The notes beneath the pieces were generated by a model. The model ran no database searches and was not told the origin of the DNA. It saw only the letters and a list, made by a program, of their open reading frames with translations. DNA of 64,000 bases, taken from the NCBI GenBank assembly GCA_028583685.1, contig JAMXIF010001118.1:5304396-5368395 (forward strand), written 5' to 3'. The position numbers and the translations under genes are program-made. Source of the stretch: Petaurus breviceps papuanus (taxonomy: Eukaryota; Chordata; Mammalia; Diprotodontia; Petauridae). Positions 12,841-24,094 of the stretch are shown piece after piece (within the stretch, counting starts at the first letter, position 1; each line of letters starts with the position of its first letter).

Positions 12841-13306
12841 ATGTGTGCGTGTATTTTCTAGAGAGTCAGTTATTAAACACGTACCTATATACTACTGCCA
12901 CAAAGCCATTTTACTATTGTACCAATAGCTTTGGAGAACTGAGAATGGAGTAATGTCATAACAATATCATGCTGATCATGGTAGCTGAGAAATGCTAGAA
13001 AATGGGCCAAGTACTAGAATGTTTCAAAATATTTAATTCTTGTGTTATCCTTCTCTGCACTTCTACTTGTCTCTCCAGTTCTTGTAATTCCATTCACATG
13101 TTTTCACTCTCATGCATCTGCATATTGAAGGTTAAAAGGAGATTGTTTATGAGACATACATGAAATAACATTCAAAATACCCATCTGTCAGCCATGCATT
13201 CCAGCCAAAATGAACTACTAGCTATTTTATGAACTTCAGATTCTATTTTCAGTTTCTGAACATTTCTCAGAACTATCAAAAGCAAAGCCATGCCTGGAAT
13301 GCATTA
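12841..13306. other. No recognised feature
   Basis: AT-rich sequence without a recognisable repeat or coding signal. Confidence 0.45.
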
Positions 13307-13500
13307 ATAGGATCACAGATTTAGATCTAGAAAAGATCTTAGAGGCCACTGAGTCTCACATTACAAATGAAGAAACAAAGACATGAAGAAGTTAAGTGAT
13401 TTGCACAGGGTCATGCATCTAGGCAGTGTCTAAGCAAGAGTCAAATGCAGGGCTTTCTGACTCCAAGTCCAACAATCTATCTATCATACCATTTAGATAC
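13307..13500 (-). repeat. MIR/THER1-type CORE-SINE (antisense)
   Basis: On the plus strand: 'gatcacagatttagatctag', 'gatcttagaggccactgag', 'gaagttaagtgatttgcaca', 'gactccaagtccaac', 'ctatcataccattta'. This is a typical antisense MIR-class SINE. Confidence 0.75.
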
Positions 13501-13659
13501 TACATACCTCTCTCTTTCAGAATCTTGATTTCTCAATGATACTTGACTTAGCTTTCATCTCCTTTTCAATCATCATCGTCATCAATCATCATCATCCTCA
13601 CAGCAACAATTGAAACAACAATAATTATAAAGGTGGACTCAAGACTGCCCATCCCAATT

Positions 13660-13900
13660 GTAATCTTGATTTTCTTGTTCTGTCATTCCAGTCCTGTCTT
13701 ATTCTTCATGATGCTATTTGGAGTTTTCTTGGTAAAGATACTGGAGGAGTTGGTATTTCCTTCTCTAGCTCAATTTACAGATGAGAAAGCTGTGCCTAAA
13801 GTCACACAAATGTCTTAGACCAGATTTGAACTGAGGGAGATGACTCTTCCTGACTTCAGACCTAGCTAGCACTCTATCCACTGTGCCACCTAAGCTGCCT
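13660..13900 (-). repeat. MAR1-type CORE-SINE (antisense)
   Basis: 'ggagttttcttggtaaagat', 'tttacagatgagaaagc', 'agatttgaactgaggg' and 'tctatccactgtgccaccta' in order. The 5'-most bases of the plus-strand version are degenerate. Confidence 0.85.
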
Positions 13901-14690
13901 TTGTAATCATCATACATTAACTAAATGAAAACATGTCTCTGTTACCTATAAGCTTTAGGCTAAGTGCTGAAAGGCCTCAGAACGAGAATAAATGTCCAAA
14001 AATGGTTTTCAGATATTCAAATAAGATGAAAAATATTGTTATCTATAAGGATAATCTATGAATTATGAATTGTGTTGAGAAGTGATGGAATTCCAGAAAA
14101 TAGAACAAATGTCTCTACATTTCTAGTTGGTTCTAGGCAAATTTCTTCAGGAAGTAAAGGTGTGGGGATTTAGGGTTGGGGGAGGGGAGAACAAGTAGTC
14201 TGGGCTTCATTCAATCTCGACAAGGTCTTCTCACCCTTCCCCCCCTCTTTGTCTCAAGAGGGATCTTGCAAGCTTCTTTGTCCAAGAAAATTCCTGAATT
14301 TCTCAATTTCTAATTAGTGTCTAAAATACTATTATTAGAGGTTTAATTAGTGTCTAAATACTGTTGTCACTAGATCAGGTGGTAGCAGTGTCTATATCAA
14401 GAATCAAGAAGATGTAGACAGATTCATGCTTAAGGGGAACTTCATAAGGCCCCACTAATTTAGTCAAATTACTTCTAACAAGTTACTGTGAATTTTTCCT
14501 GTCAGTTTTCCAGAATATACTCTCAAATTGAGTTCATTTTCCCTTGAGCTTTCTATGGTCTATATCTATCTAAAAGAGTGTTTATCAGATATTTGCAGGT
14601 TTTATTTGAGCAAATTTTATTGTACCATCTTAGTAAAGACACCCTTTTAAAAGTTACTGAAGTCTAGCTAACTAAATCTTTTTTTAATTT
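13901..14690. other. No recognised feature
   Basis: No repeat family or coding signal recognised. There is a short local duplication of 'ttaattagtgtctaaa' near 14312-14358. Confidence 0.4.
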
Positions 14691-14976
14691 ATTAATTTAT
14701 TTATTTTTCATTTTCAACATTCAATTCCATAAGTTCTAAATTTTTTCCCCTCCCTCCCCCTTCTCTCCCCAAGACTGAAGGCAATATGAAATGGCTCTAC
14801 ACATACATTCTTATTAAACACATTTTCGCATTAGTCATATTGCACAGAAGAATTATAATAAATGGGAGACATCATGAGAAAGAAAAAACAAGACAAAAAA
14901 GAAAATAGTCTGCTTCACTCTGCATCCCTACTCCATAGTTCCTTCTCTGGATATGGATGGCATTTTCCATCATGAG
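14691..14976 (-). mobile_element. L1 3' end (antisense)
   Basis: The minus strand reads 'gactcatgatggaaaatgcc', then the L1 3' UTR with an 'aacatgac'-type region replaced by diverged sequence, a G-rich stretch, and an A-rich tail (the T/A-rich run at 14691-14720 on the plus strand). The sense equivalent is at 38476-38783. It directly abuts the 3' end of the HAL1 copy to its right. Confidence 0.6.
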
Positions 14977-15231
14977 TCTTTTGATTTTTTTTTCAAATGC
15001 TTTATTAACTTCTGATTTACATCATTCATTTCCACCAGATTTTGAGTTACAAATTTTCTCCGTATTTTTCCCCTACCCACAGCCCCAAAAGAGTAGTCCC
15101 ACAGGATATCCCCTCCACCAATAGGCTCTCTCCCATATTTTCTCCCATGCCCCTTTCGACTTTTCCAGTGGATCTGTATGCCCCAGTGCTGATATATCTT
15201 ATTTTCAAATTGCATGTAAAATAGTATATAT

Positions 15232-15235
15232 AATA

Positions 15236-15281
<46 letters not shown>
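15232..15281. repeat. (TA)n microsatellite inside HAL1 copy A
   Basis: Nearly pure TA repeats. TA-rich tracts sit at the corresponding place in copy B (about 23065-23130), so expansion seems to recur at this site of the element. Confidence 0.9.
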
Positions 15282-15282
<1 letters not shown>

Positions 15283-16041
15283 AGTATTTTATTTAAAAAA
15301 CATTGAATTCCAGATTCATTCCATTCCTCCCTTGTCACCCACCCTTACTGGGAAGATAAGCAGCTCAGTAAAGGTTGTACATGTGTGGCTAAAGCAAAAC
15401 AATAACAAAGTAGATATATTGTAAAAGACTGACTAAATTTCCCTCCCTCCTGTCCCAGCTCCCACTTCTTCTATTCTCTACTTTGTCCCATACCTTTTCA
15501 AAAGTGGGTGCTTCCCACTACCCTCCCTCCCCCAACATGACATCCCTGCCATCATCCCCCCCTCTCATACCCTTCCCCCCTACTCTCCGGGAGGGTGAGA
15601 TGCCCTATTTAGTGTGTATTTCATTTTCTCCTCAAGCCAAATTCAATGGGAATAAGGTTGAACGATTCCCTTTTGCCTTCCTATTTTTCCCCTCCATTGT
15701 AAACATTTTCCTTTGTCTCTTCTATATGATATAGTTTACCCCATTCTGTCTCTCCCCATCTCCTCTTGTTATATTCCTCTCTCACCTCTTGATTTCATCT
15801 TTTAAGTATCATCCCTTCCTGTTAAATTGGTCCTGTGCCCTCTATCTATGTATACCTGTAAATATATATACACACATTCACATATGTATTCATATGTCCA
15901 TATACCCTCATATATAGACATTATTTATTTCTATTCTCTTCAAATTGTGAGAAAAATTTCATAATTTACAATTATTGGTTTTCCATGTAGTAATGTTAAT
16001 AGTTCAACTTTGATAAATTCCTTATAATTTCTTTTCCCTGT

Positions 16042-17040
16042 TTACCTTCTCATACTTCTATTTTTCTTGTATTTGCATGTCAAATTTTCTATTAAACTCT
16101 GTTTTTTTTCAGCAAGAATGTTTGAAAGTCCTCTATTCCACTGAATGACCAAATTTTCCCCTGAAACATGATACTCAGATTTGCTGGGTAGGTGACTCTT
16201 GGTTTTAATCCCAGCTCCTTTAACCTCTGGAATATCATATTCCAAGCCCTTTGATTCCTCAGTGTAGAAACTGCCAGATCCTGGGTTATCCTGATAGTAT
16301 TTCCACAATATTCAAATTGTTTCTCCCTGGCTACTTATAATATTATCTCCATAACCTGGGAATTCCAGAACCTGGCTATAATATTCCTAAGAGTTTTCTT
16401 TTGTTTTTGTTTTTTTTTCAGGAGGTGATTGGTGGATTCTTTCAAGCTCTATTTTGCCTTCTGGTTCTAAAACATCAGGGCAGTTTTCTTTGAGAACTTC
16501 CTGGAGGATGATTTATAGGTTCTTAATTTGATCATGGCTTTCAGGTAGTCCAATAATTTTTAAATTTTCTCTCCTAGATCTATTTTCCAGGTCAGTGGTT
16601 TTTTCCCATGAGATATATCACATTGCCTTCCATTCTTTCATTTGTTTGGATCTGTTTAACAGCATCTTAATTTCTCATAAAGTCATTACTTTCCATTTGC
16701 TCCAATCTAATTCTGAAGCAATGATTCTTCTCATTGAGCTTTTAAGATTCTTTTTCCATCTGCCAAATTTGGCTTTTGAATGTGTTTTTCTCCTCATTGC
16801 CTTTTTGAGCCTCTTTTGCCATTTGAGTGAGTCTGTTTTTTAAAGTATTATTTTCCTCAGTCAGGCTGTTAACTCTCATTTCATAATTTTCTTGCATTGT
16901 TCTCATTTCTCTTCCCAATTTTTCTTCCACTTCCCTTATCTGCTTCTTAAGGTCCTCTATGGCCTGTAACCTACTCGTATTTCCTTTGAAGCTTTTGGTG
17001 CAGGAGTTCGGACTTCACTGTCTTCCTCATGCTCCATGCT
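16042..17040 (-). pseudogene. HAL1 copy A ORF1 relic (L1 ORF1-like RNA-binding protein)
   Basis: The start context near 17040 encodes MEHEED, followed by 'RTPAPKASK', as in copy B. The coiled-coil part is intact at 16742-16930 with 'KLGREMRTMQENYEMRVNSL'. The C-terminal segment lies at 16042-16308. Compared with copy B it has several stops and frameshifts, for example after 'EIRVGYRP' and through the RNA-recognition part. In the L1 family this protein forms a coiled-coil trimer that coats the element RNA. This copy cannot make it. Confidence 0.7.
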
Positions 17041-17820
17041 TTGCTCCTTTTTGTCCCCAAAATAGGAGTCTAATGTTGGAATCTTCTGTCTGCTTTGTTT
17101 CCCTTGCCTGGTCATGTCACCCCTCAGTTACTTGACACCTGGGCTTTTTGCCTCAGTAGGGCTCTGACACCAGACAGGGCGGCTTTTGTCCCAAACGGTA
17201 GGATTTTCTCAGCTGCTAGAGTTATTAGATGGGTACCCTCTCTGAAGCCTCCACATGCTCTTGACAAGCTGGACACACACCCCTGGACCTCCGCCCTAGA
17301 CTGCAACTAGATCTAAGCAGGTTAAAGCAAGAGCCATTACCCCTCAGACTGGTGCTTGGCCCCCCTACCCTCTGCAGGCCAGGAGCTTAAGCTGCCATGT
17401 GGCCCTGACTGGCTGTGCCAGCTTCTCAGTGGCTTCTCACTCCAGGGGCAAAAGCAATGGTCCCAAAGTCCAGATTGCACTGACCTCTTACTTTGTCCTT
17501 CACATCTATGCTTTGATAAATCTGGAAAAGGCCACAGCTGCTTCTGATCTGGAGACCCTACTGCTAGCAGCTGGTCAGGCTCGCCCTGGGGCTAAAACCT
17601 CTGCGTGGGGCTGTGCTTGGCTCCCAGAGCACTGTGCTGGCCCATTCCTGTCGGCCTGCTGAGCTGTCCTCAGCAGGAGGTTAGCTTCTCTGTGTCATTT
17701 TGTGGGTTCTGCAGCTCCAAAGTTTGTTTAGAGTCCCCTTTTTACATGGATTGGTGAAGGTGGAAGCCAGAGCAGGGAGGAGGTCTTGCTTCTACTCTGC
17801 CATGTTGACTCCTGCCCTCA

Positions 17821-18384
17821 AATAATAATCTTGATGAGAAGCATGACAGTTAGGTGTGGGAAGGGCAAAAATTGATGGAATTAAAGAATAACTCTTGATC
17901 TCTCAAGAGTCCTATTAGAACCCCAAGGGAGAGATATAAACCGTCTTTGGGGACCTGACTTGTAGACAGAATTAGGAGTGGAAAAGTTTACCTGGGCTGC
18001 TACTGTTGCTGCTGCTGGAGAAGTTAGGATTATGGTAGAGTAGTGGAGTGCTAGCCAAGGTGATATAAAACAGAAATTATAATAACTAATCAAAAAATGA
18101 AATAAAGAGCAACACTAATATATCCACTATAACACTATATATATGCATATGTATGCTACGTAAAATAAATCATATTTCTAAGTCTAACAGGCCAATTTAT
18201 AACAATCAATAATCATGAGGAAAGAGGACAGTATTGGAAGTTTGAGAGCTATACTACAATACTAGAATAAAAGAAAAGAAAACAACACCAAAAGCACCTA
18301 GAGTCAAATTTCACTCTGGGGATTCACTCTACCAATTTGAGTAGACTTGGAAAAAATTGCTCTCTAGCTGTATTATAGTTAAAA
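17821..18384. other. No recognised feature
   Basis: Unassigned. It starts at the 5' edge of HAL1 copy A and ends at the purine tract. No clear target duplication of copy A was found. Confidence 0.4.
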
Positions 18385-18616
18385 AAAGAAGAAAGAAATA
18401 AAGGAAGGAAGGAAGGAAGGAAGGAAGGAAGGAAGGAAGGAAGGAAGGAAGGAAGGAAGGAAGGAAGGAAGGAAGGAAGGAAGAAAGGAAGGAAGGAAGG
18501 AAAGAAAGAGAGAAAGAGAGAGAGAAAGAAAAAGAGAGAAAAAAAGAGAGAAAAAGAAAGAGAGAGAAAGAAAGAGAGAGAAAAAGAGAGAGAGGGAGGG
18601 AGAAAGAGAGACAGAG

Positions 18617-18667
<51 letters not shown>

Positions 18668-18755
18668 GAAAGAAAGAAAGAAAGAAGGAAAGAAAGAGAA
18701 AGGAAGGAAGGAAGGAAGGAAAAAGGAAGGAAGGAAAGACGAAAGAGAGGAAAAA
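18385..18755. repeat. Long polypurine microsatellite (GGAA)n/(GAAA)n/(GAGA)n
   Basis: About 370 bp of nearly uninterrupted purines. A long (GGAA)n block lies at about 18397-18500, then mixed GAGA/GAAA units, a pure (GAAA)n block at about 18620-18665, then GGAA again. The 150-codon serine/leucine/phenylalanine frame on the minus strand is an artefact of this tract. Confidence 0.97.
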
Positions 18756-18959
18756 AAGCTGATAACAGTTATGCAAAAGTGGACTGTATAATTTAACTGA
18801 AAGTGGTTTAGTTCTGGATGGAGCCTATAAAATGATTACTATTTGGGACTGTAACCATAAGGCCTTCTGTAATCTATATTCATACAAACTGAACCAATAA
18901 CATGTGGACAAATAACTGCTGAATGACTGTTCAGCAGATTCGTTTGTGGAAATGGAGGG

Positions 18960-19435
18960 GTTTAAGATGGCAATTGAGGTTCATATCCTTGCCAACAGAA
19001 ACTAGAGAACATTTTTCCTTAAGGACCCTGAACTTAGTAATCAATGTCTTTTATGTAAGGAAATGGTAGAGACAGTGCAACATATCACTTAAGGCTGTAA
19101 AAATTTATCACCTGCCAAATTCCTGGCAAGACATGACCTAGTGGCTAGTATTATGCATCAGAAACTCATTACCTTTCACAAACTGACATCTGACAAATCC
19201 ATGCTCTGGAAATACAAATCGGAAATTATTCTGGAGAATTCAACCAATAAATTACAATCTCACCAGATCGTTATTGTAGCCTGAACCATTGCCAATAAGA
19301 TCAGTTCATAAAAAAGATATCTTTAAAACATTTTAATAGATGGTGCTAACCTAAATTCTTATAATAGTCATGTTACATGGAAGGAAAACCTTTCAAAATA
19401 TAGAGACCTTGCGAAAGACATCAATATTGCATAGG
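18960..19435 (+). mobile_element. Dong/R4-like LINE relic (restriction-like-endonuclease type), C-terminal part
   Basis: One frame from 18961 encodes 'LKDPELSNQCLLCKEMVETV', then QHIT, a stop, and 'GCKNLSPAKFLARHDLVASI'. This gives a Cys-Cys-His-Cys knuckle, C-x2-C-x8-H-x4-C (codons at 19045, 19054, 19081 and 19096), followed by an A-x4-RHD-x-VA-x-I-x-HQKL block. A later frame gives 'ILIDGANLNSYN' and 'WKENLSKYRDLAKDIN' up to 19435. Knuckle, RHD block and ID-x(2)-N-x-NS-N order match the C-terminal zinc knuckle and PD-(D/E)XK-type endonuclease of R4/Dong-like LINEs. There are in-frame stops and at least one frameshift. RT and 5' parts are absent, and no 3' terminus was located. Confidence 0.7.
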
Positions 19436-20495
19436 AAAATGATGTCTGTTTCAGTCAGTCCTGCTCCCATTGAACTGGGGCATTAAACCCTTTCCCTACC
19501 TGCAAAGGGTTGCCAACAAGCTGTGAATCCAAGCATAGCTTTGGTTTAGTTCTGAGGGAGCCTATCCTCTAGAGAAGGGTCAAACTCCTCACATTGTCTC
19601 TGATCCTTTAGACTCCCACACAGAGTTCCAAGGAAAATCACTTAAAGCTTGTTTCTCTCAAGTCTAGGGTTTCTCCTAAAGAAGGAAGTAGAAAGTTATT
19701 CAATTTTCCATGTAAATAGGACAATTAGTTATTTCCTTTACACTAAAGAAATGCTAAAACAAGACTCTCGAGTGTCAATTGACAGAAAAACTTAAAGTGT
19801 CAGTACTATATAATAATATTACTATTATTATCATACTCTCTTGAGAGACTGATACTTAAAATATACAGTTTGGAGGACTACTGAATAGAGACTCTCCATT
19901 TCACCTCTCCTCTGCAATGCACTAACAACTAACTAACATGTCTTCAGGTTTGTTCTAGTAGTCATTCTCTCTGATGCAGAAACTCTTGCTTCCAGTCAGC
20001 CCTGCAGGGGGGGTAGGGAGGGGGAACAGAATCTCTCATCTTTTCAAACTCATAGGACACTCTCCAAGACTAGATACGTCCATCACAGGATTGCTATTTT
20101 GGTCAAGGTATATATTCAAGGTAAAAGCAGTCAGCAACACCAAACACCAAGCTCAGTTCACTTAGCTGAGGCCCACTGTCTTAGTCATTATATGCAGATA
20201 GCTACCACAGTGAAATTGGGAAAATATCTTGCTAATTGCCGATACCCACAAGGGAAGGCTTATGTAAGAGCACTTGGTAACCAGTTGAGTTGAAATAAAA
20301 GAAAGAAAGAAGGTGGAATCAATCCCTTTTAAAGTCCACTAGGTGGGACACAAGTTTAATGTTCTGTCCTATCTGTTATATATGCTCCTGGACCTATGAT
20401 GTTCAGACCTGTGGTTTAGGAAATCACTTTAGTAGATACATGAATGGAAGATAGATTGGAGAGGGAAGACATTTAAGTCAGGCAGACCCACCGGC
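19436..20495. other. Unassigned
   Basis: No repeat or coding signal recognised. It may include further decayed 3' sequence of the LINE relic to the left, but I see no motif to support that. Confidence 0.4.
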
Positions 20496-20885
20496 AGGCT
20501 ATTTTAATAATCTAAGTGTGAGGTGATGAGAACCTGCATTAGAGTTGTGTCAGCATAAAAGAAAGAAGGGGGCATATATAAGAAATGCTGAAAAGTTGAA
20601 AATAACGGACCTAGACAAAAGATTGCATATAAGGGATAAGAAAACGTGAGGAGTGAAGGATGAATCATAGGTTTTGAGCTTGAGAGACTGGGAAGATGGT
20701 GATGCTTTATATAGTAATAGGGAAGATAAGGAATGAGAAAGCTTTTGGAGGAAAGATAGAAGAGTTCTGTTCTGGACCTATTGAATTTAAGAAATATACT
20801 GGACATTCAGTTGAAGATATCCAAAAGGCAGTTGGAGGTGCAAGATTGGATGTCAACAGAGGATTTGGAATAGGATAAGCAGTTT
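20496..20885 (-). mobile_element. L2-clade LINE ORF2 fragment (antisense)
   Basis: On the plus strand 'gagttctgttctggacctat', 'ggacattcagttgaagatat' and 'aaaaggcagttggaggtgca' are the reverse complement of the region just after the YADD box of L2-clade RT. The minus frame gives 'SIFPPKAFSFLIFPI', comparable to the family's 'IIFPPKPSPFPNFPI'. Only this internal piece remains. Confidence 0.65.
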
Positions 20886-22534
20886 GAGAATATTTTGCAC
20901 TACTTATGTACTTAAACTTTGTATGCCCAAACAAAATTCTGTTATGAACTTCTGAAGGCATTTATAAAAGGCAGCTCTAATGATACATTTGTTGTACAGA
21001 TATACAGTTATCATTCTCTTAATGGAAGGGAAATAAGAGGGTGGTAAATGGAGATATTTAACTAGTATTCTGACCTAGAACATAGCCTTTATTCCTATGA
21101 CATGTGGTCACTTTTCCACTCTATTGTTGTTACTGAACGCTGACTTTATCACCTCTTATTAAATTAAGTGCAGAAAATACCAGCATTAACTTTTGTCCCT
21201 GTTAATGTCAGTAGTGATTTGGCAGCATGATCCAATGCTGTATGCAAGCCAACATCACTGGGGTTTGCTTTGAAAAAGGAACAATTCTATTGATGCTGAC
21301 AAATTTCAGGGGGGGAAAGGGAAAAAAGGCAGATGAGTATTAAAAGCATGTTAATATTGACAATCACTATTGGCATATGTCAGCAGCCAGAATGACTGGT
21401 AAGGGCATCTGTGATCTAGAAAAAGCTAGAGAGCTACTTTCCAAAGTCCTCAATAACAGCACTGTTGGAAAAGCACAGCTCAGCACAGATGGAGTGCTGA
21501 TGGAATGGAATATTTCCCTTGTCACCGTATGTCCAGGACATGATGAAACTAGGAGTCTTTTGTAGGGTGAAAGAAAGCAGCCAGACTCAGCACAGACTAC
21601 AAAGCAGTACGGGAGAAAATGAATGTGTCAGGGAAACACAAGGGACCAACAATGCAGAAAAAAAGAATTGATGATCCTGTTTCTGTTTTCAACATTTGTT
21701 ATTTTCAAATGGCATCCATCTATTTTATATCAAATTTGGAATATTTCATTGTTATACAGCACAATTAAACTTTCTCCTTTTGTCAAATTCATAATCAGCT
21801 TAAAATCACTTTCTTCTTTATTTCCTTTCACTATTGCAAAGTCCGTAACTTTCTTGGTAAAGAGATGGCACCTTTTGTATTGTCTGAATTGGGAGGAGAA
21901 TAGGAGAAAAGATTGCCCTTTCCCCACCTACCTTCTAGCATGACAGAAATGTTCTCCAATAGGTTACAGACAGAATGGTCAACTTCATACCATAAATTTA
22001 GTGGAGGACCCAGTTGAGTTATCATTGTAGCCCTCGGGAGGGACAGTGAGTTCAATTCACTTAATTGTGGAGAGACTCCTTTACAAAATGACTTTTGTTG
22101 ATAGAGTTATCAATGTTGATAGGAAGCATATTACCTCTAAGGAGGTAGAGATGAGAGGGGACATATGATGGAACCTACCCTAGTTGGATGAAAGTTGGAG
22201 TCAGGGCTTCTAGAGTTTTGGTCCTTGACATACCCTCCTATCAATTTCTGTAGGTTTCTGAGGGAGTAAGTGCTTAATGGCTCTGTTCTGACCTTTTTGC
22301 TTTTGCCTTGCATCTGTAAAGAAATCAGAAGCCTAGGAGCTCTGTTTTTCTTCTTTCTCTGTCCACCAACTAGGAAGAACTTTGGAACTCTATCACTCTT
22401 GCTTGTTTTCCTGAACCTGTTCTGAAATAGAGCTGTGCCATTCACCATAGATTTAAGTTAGCAGTTTTCTATCTCTGTCTTTGTCTCTAAGGATGCTTCA
22501 TGTGGATGAAAACCAGAAATGTCTAAATAGACCT
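20886..22534. other. Unassigned
   Basis: No repeat family recognised. Frames such as 21377-21565 and 21623-21943 (plus) or 22137-22448 (minus) have no domain and no supporting context. Confidence 0.4.
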
Positions 22535-22788
22535 TATTGTTATTATTCCATCATTTTAATCATGTCCAAATCTTTATGACCCCATTTGGGGTTTTCTTGG
22601 TAAAGATACTGAGGTGGTTTGTCATTTTCTTCTCCAGCTCATTTTACAGATGGAGAAACAGAAGCAAATGGGATTAAATTACTTTCTCAGGGTCACATAT
22701 CTATTAACTGACTGAGACCAAATGGAAGAAGATGAGTCTTCCTAACTCCAGGCCCAGTTTTCTATCTATTGTGCCATCTAGATGCTCC
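22535..22788 (-). repeat. MAR1-type CORE-SINE (antisense)
   Basis: 'gaccccatttggggttttct', 'ggtaaagatactgagg', 'ctccagctcattttacagat', 'actccaggcccagtt' and 'tctattgtgccatctagatg' in order. Near full length, and ends about 20 bp before the target duplication of HAL1 copy B. Confidence 0.9.
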
Positions 22789-22808
22789 ATTAAATAAGTC
22801 TAAGAGGG

Positions 22809-22818
22809 AATATTCTTT
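22809..22818. repeat. Target-site duplication, left, of HAL1 copy B
   Basis: AATATTCTTT, identical to 25865-25874 on the other side of the element. It adjoins the A-rich 3' end of the antisense element. Confidence 0.7.
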
Positions 22819-23064
22819 TTTGTAATGCTTTATTAACTTCTGATTTACATCATTCATTTCCGCCAGATTTTGAGTTACAAATTTTCTCCCTGTTTTTCCC
22901 CTACCCACCACCCCAAAAGAGCAGTCCCACAGGATATCCCCTCCTCCAATCTGCTCTCTCCCATATTTTCTCCCATACCCCTTTCGATTTTTCCAGTGGA
23001 TCTCTATGCCTCATTGGCTGTATATCTCATTACTCAATTACATGTAAGATGATATTAATAATAG

Positions 23065-23130
23065 TATATATATAGAGAGAACATATATATATATATATAT
23101 AAACATATATATATATATACATATATATGA
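23065..23130. repeat. TA-rich tract inside HAL1 copy B
   Basis: Interrupted (TA)n blocks at about 23065-23130, with a further (AT)n/(ATGT)n block at about 23768-23808. Both lie in the 3' module of the element. Confidence 0.85.
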
Positions 23131-23767
23131 TTGAATATTTATTTTAAATCTTTCAATTCCAGATTCATTCCCTTCCTTCCTTGTCACCCACCCTTACTGA
23201 GGAGAGAAGCAGTTCAGTACAGGTTGTACATGTGTGGCTAATGAAAAACAATAACATAGTAGATATATTGTAAAAGATTGAAAATATTTCCCTCCCTCCT
23301 ATCCCACCTCCTACTTGTTCTATTCTCGACTTTGATCCTATCCCTTTTCAAAAGTTGGTGCCTCAAACCTCCTTCCCCCCCAGCCGGCCCTCCCTTCCAT
23401 TGTCCCTCCTATCATCCCCTTTCCCCTTTATTCTCCTAGAGGGTGAGAGACCCTATTTACTTTGTATTTCACTCGCTCCTCAAGCCAGATTCAATTGGAA
23501 TAAGGTTGACCCATTCCCTTTTGCCTTCCTATTCTTCCCCTCCATTGCAACCATTTTCCCTTGCCTCTTCTAAATGAGATAGTTTACCCCAATCTGTCTC
23601 TCCCCATCCCCTCTCATTATATTCCTCTCAACTCTTAATTTCTCCTTTTAAGTATCCTCTCTTCCTGTTAAATTGGTCCTGTGCCCTCCATCTATGTATA
23701 CCTGTAAACATATATACACACATTCACATATGTATTTATATGCCCATATACCCTCATATGCAGACAT

Positions 23768-23802
<35 letters not shown>

Positions 23803-23875
23803 ATATTTCTTATCCATTCAACTACTGAAAAAAGTTTCATAAGTTACAACTATTGTTTTTCCATGTAGGAATGTT

Positions 23876-23889
23876 AATAGTTCAACTTT
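23876..23889. repeat. Target-site duplication, left, of the young SINE
   Basis: AATAGTTCAACTTT, repeated exactly at 24043-24056. The sequence belongs to the HAL1 element that was hit. Confidence 0.9.
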
Positions 23890-23890
23890 T

Positions 23891-24042
23891 GGGGCGGCCA
23901 GGTAGCACAGCAAGTAAGAGCACTGGCTCCAGTGTTGGGATGACCTGGAGATCAAATTCCGGGCTCAGACACTTAGCACCCACCCAGAAACAACTGGCCA
24001 TGTAATATTGAGCAAGTTACTTAACCCTAATTGCTTAAAAAA
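23891..24042 (+). repeat. Young tRNA-derived SINE inserted in HAL1 copy B
   Basis: About 150 bp: 'ggggcggccaggtagcacag', 'gatgacctggagatcaaatt' (B-box-like region), 'ggctcagacacttagcaccc', 'gcaagttacttaaccctaat', then 'tgctt' and a short A tail. Flanked by a perfect 14-bp target duplication, so the insertion is intact and fairly recent. The same family occurs as an antisense dimer at 30116-30433 and as an older copy at 41597-41749. Confidence 0.9.
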
Positions 24043-24094
24043 AATAGTTCAACTTTGATAAGTTCCTTATGATTTCTTTTCCCTGTTTACCTTC

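Larger units (their letters stand above)
14981..17816 (-). mobile_element. HAL1-like retroelement copy A (ORF1 only), antisense
   Basis: Read on the minus strand. The 5' end lies near 17816 (ggcaggagtcaacatggcag), followed by a GC-richer 5' UTR of about 0.78 kb. An ORF1 relic covers about 17040-16042. A 3' module of about 1 kb includes an (AT)n tract, then comes a 3' end with AATAAA and a short A tail at about 14985-15005. No ORF2 sequence lies between the ORF1 stop and the 3' end. Copy B at 22.8-25.9 kb has the same segment order, so this is a family structure and not a private deletion. Half-L1 (HAL1) elements of this design are known in therian mammals and are thought to borrow L1 machinery. 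Confidence 0.75.

Noticed and set aside
14951-14985. Target duplication of HAL1 copy A (tcttttgat versus tcttgat)
   Set aside because: The match is short and gapped, so it was not listed as a duplication.
18324-18776. 150-codon frame of Ser/Phe/Leu on the minus strand
   Set aside because: It is entirely the GGAA/GAAA microsatellite read on the other strand.
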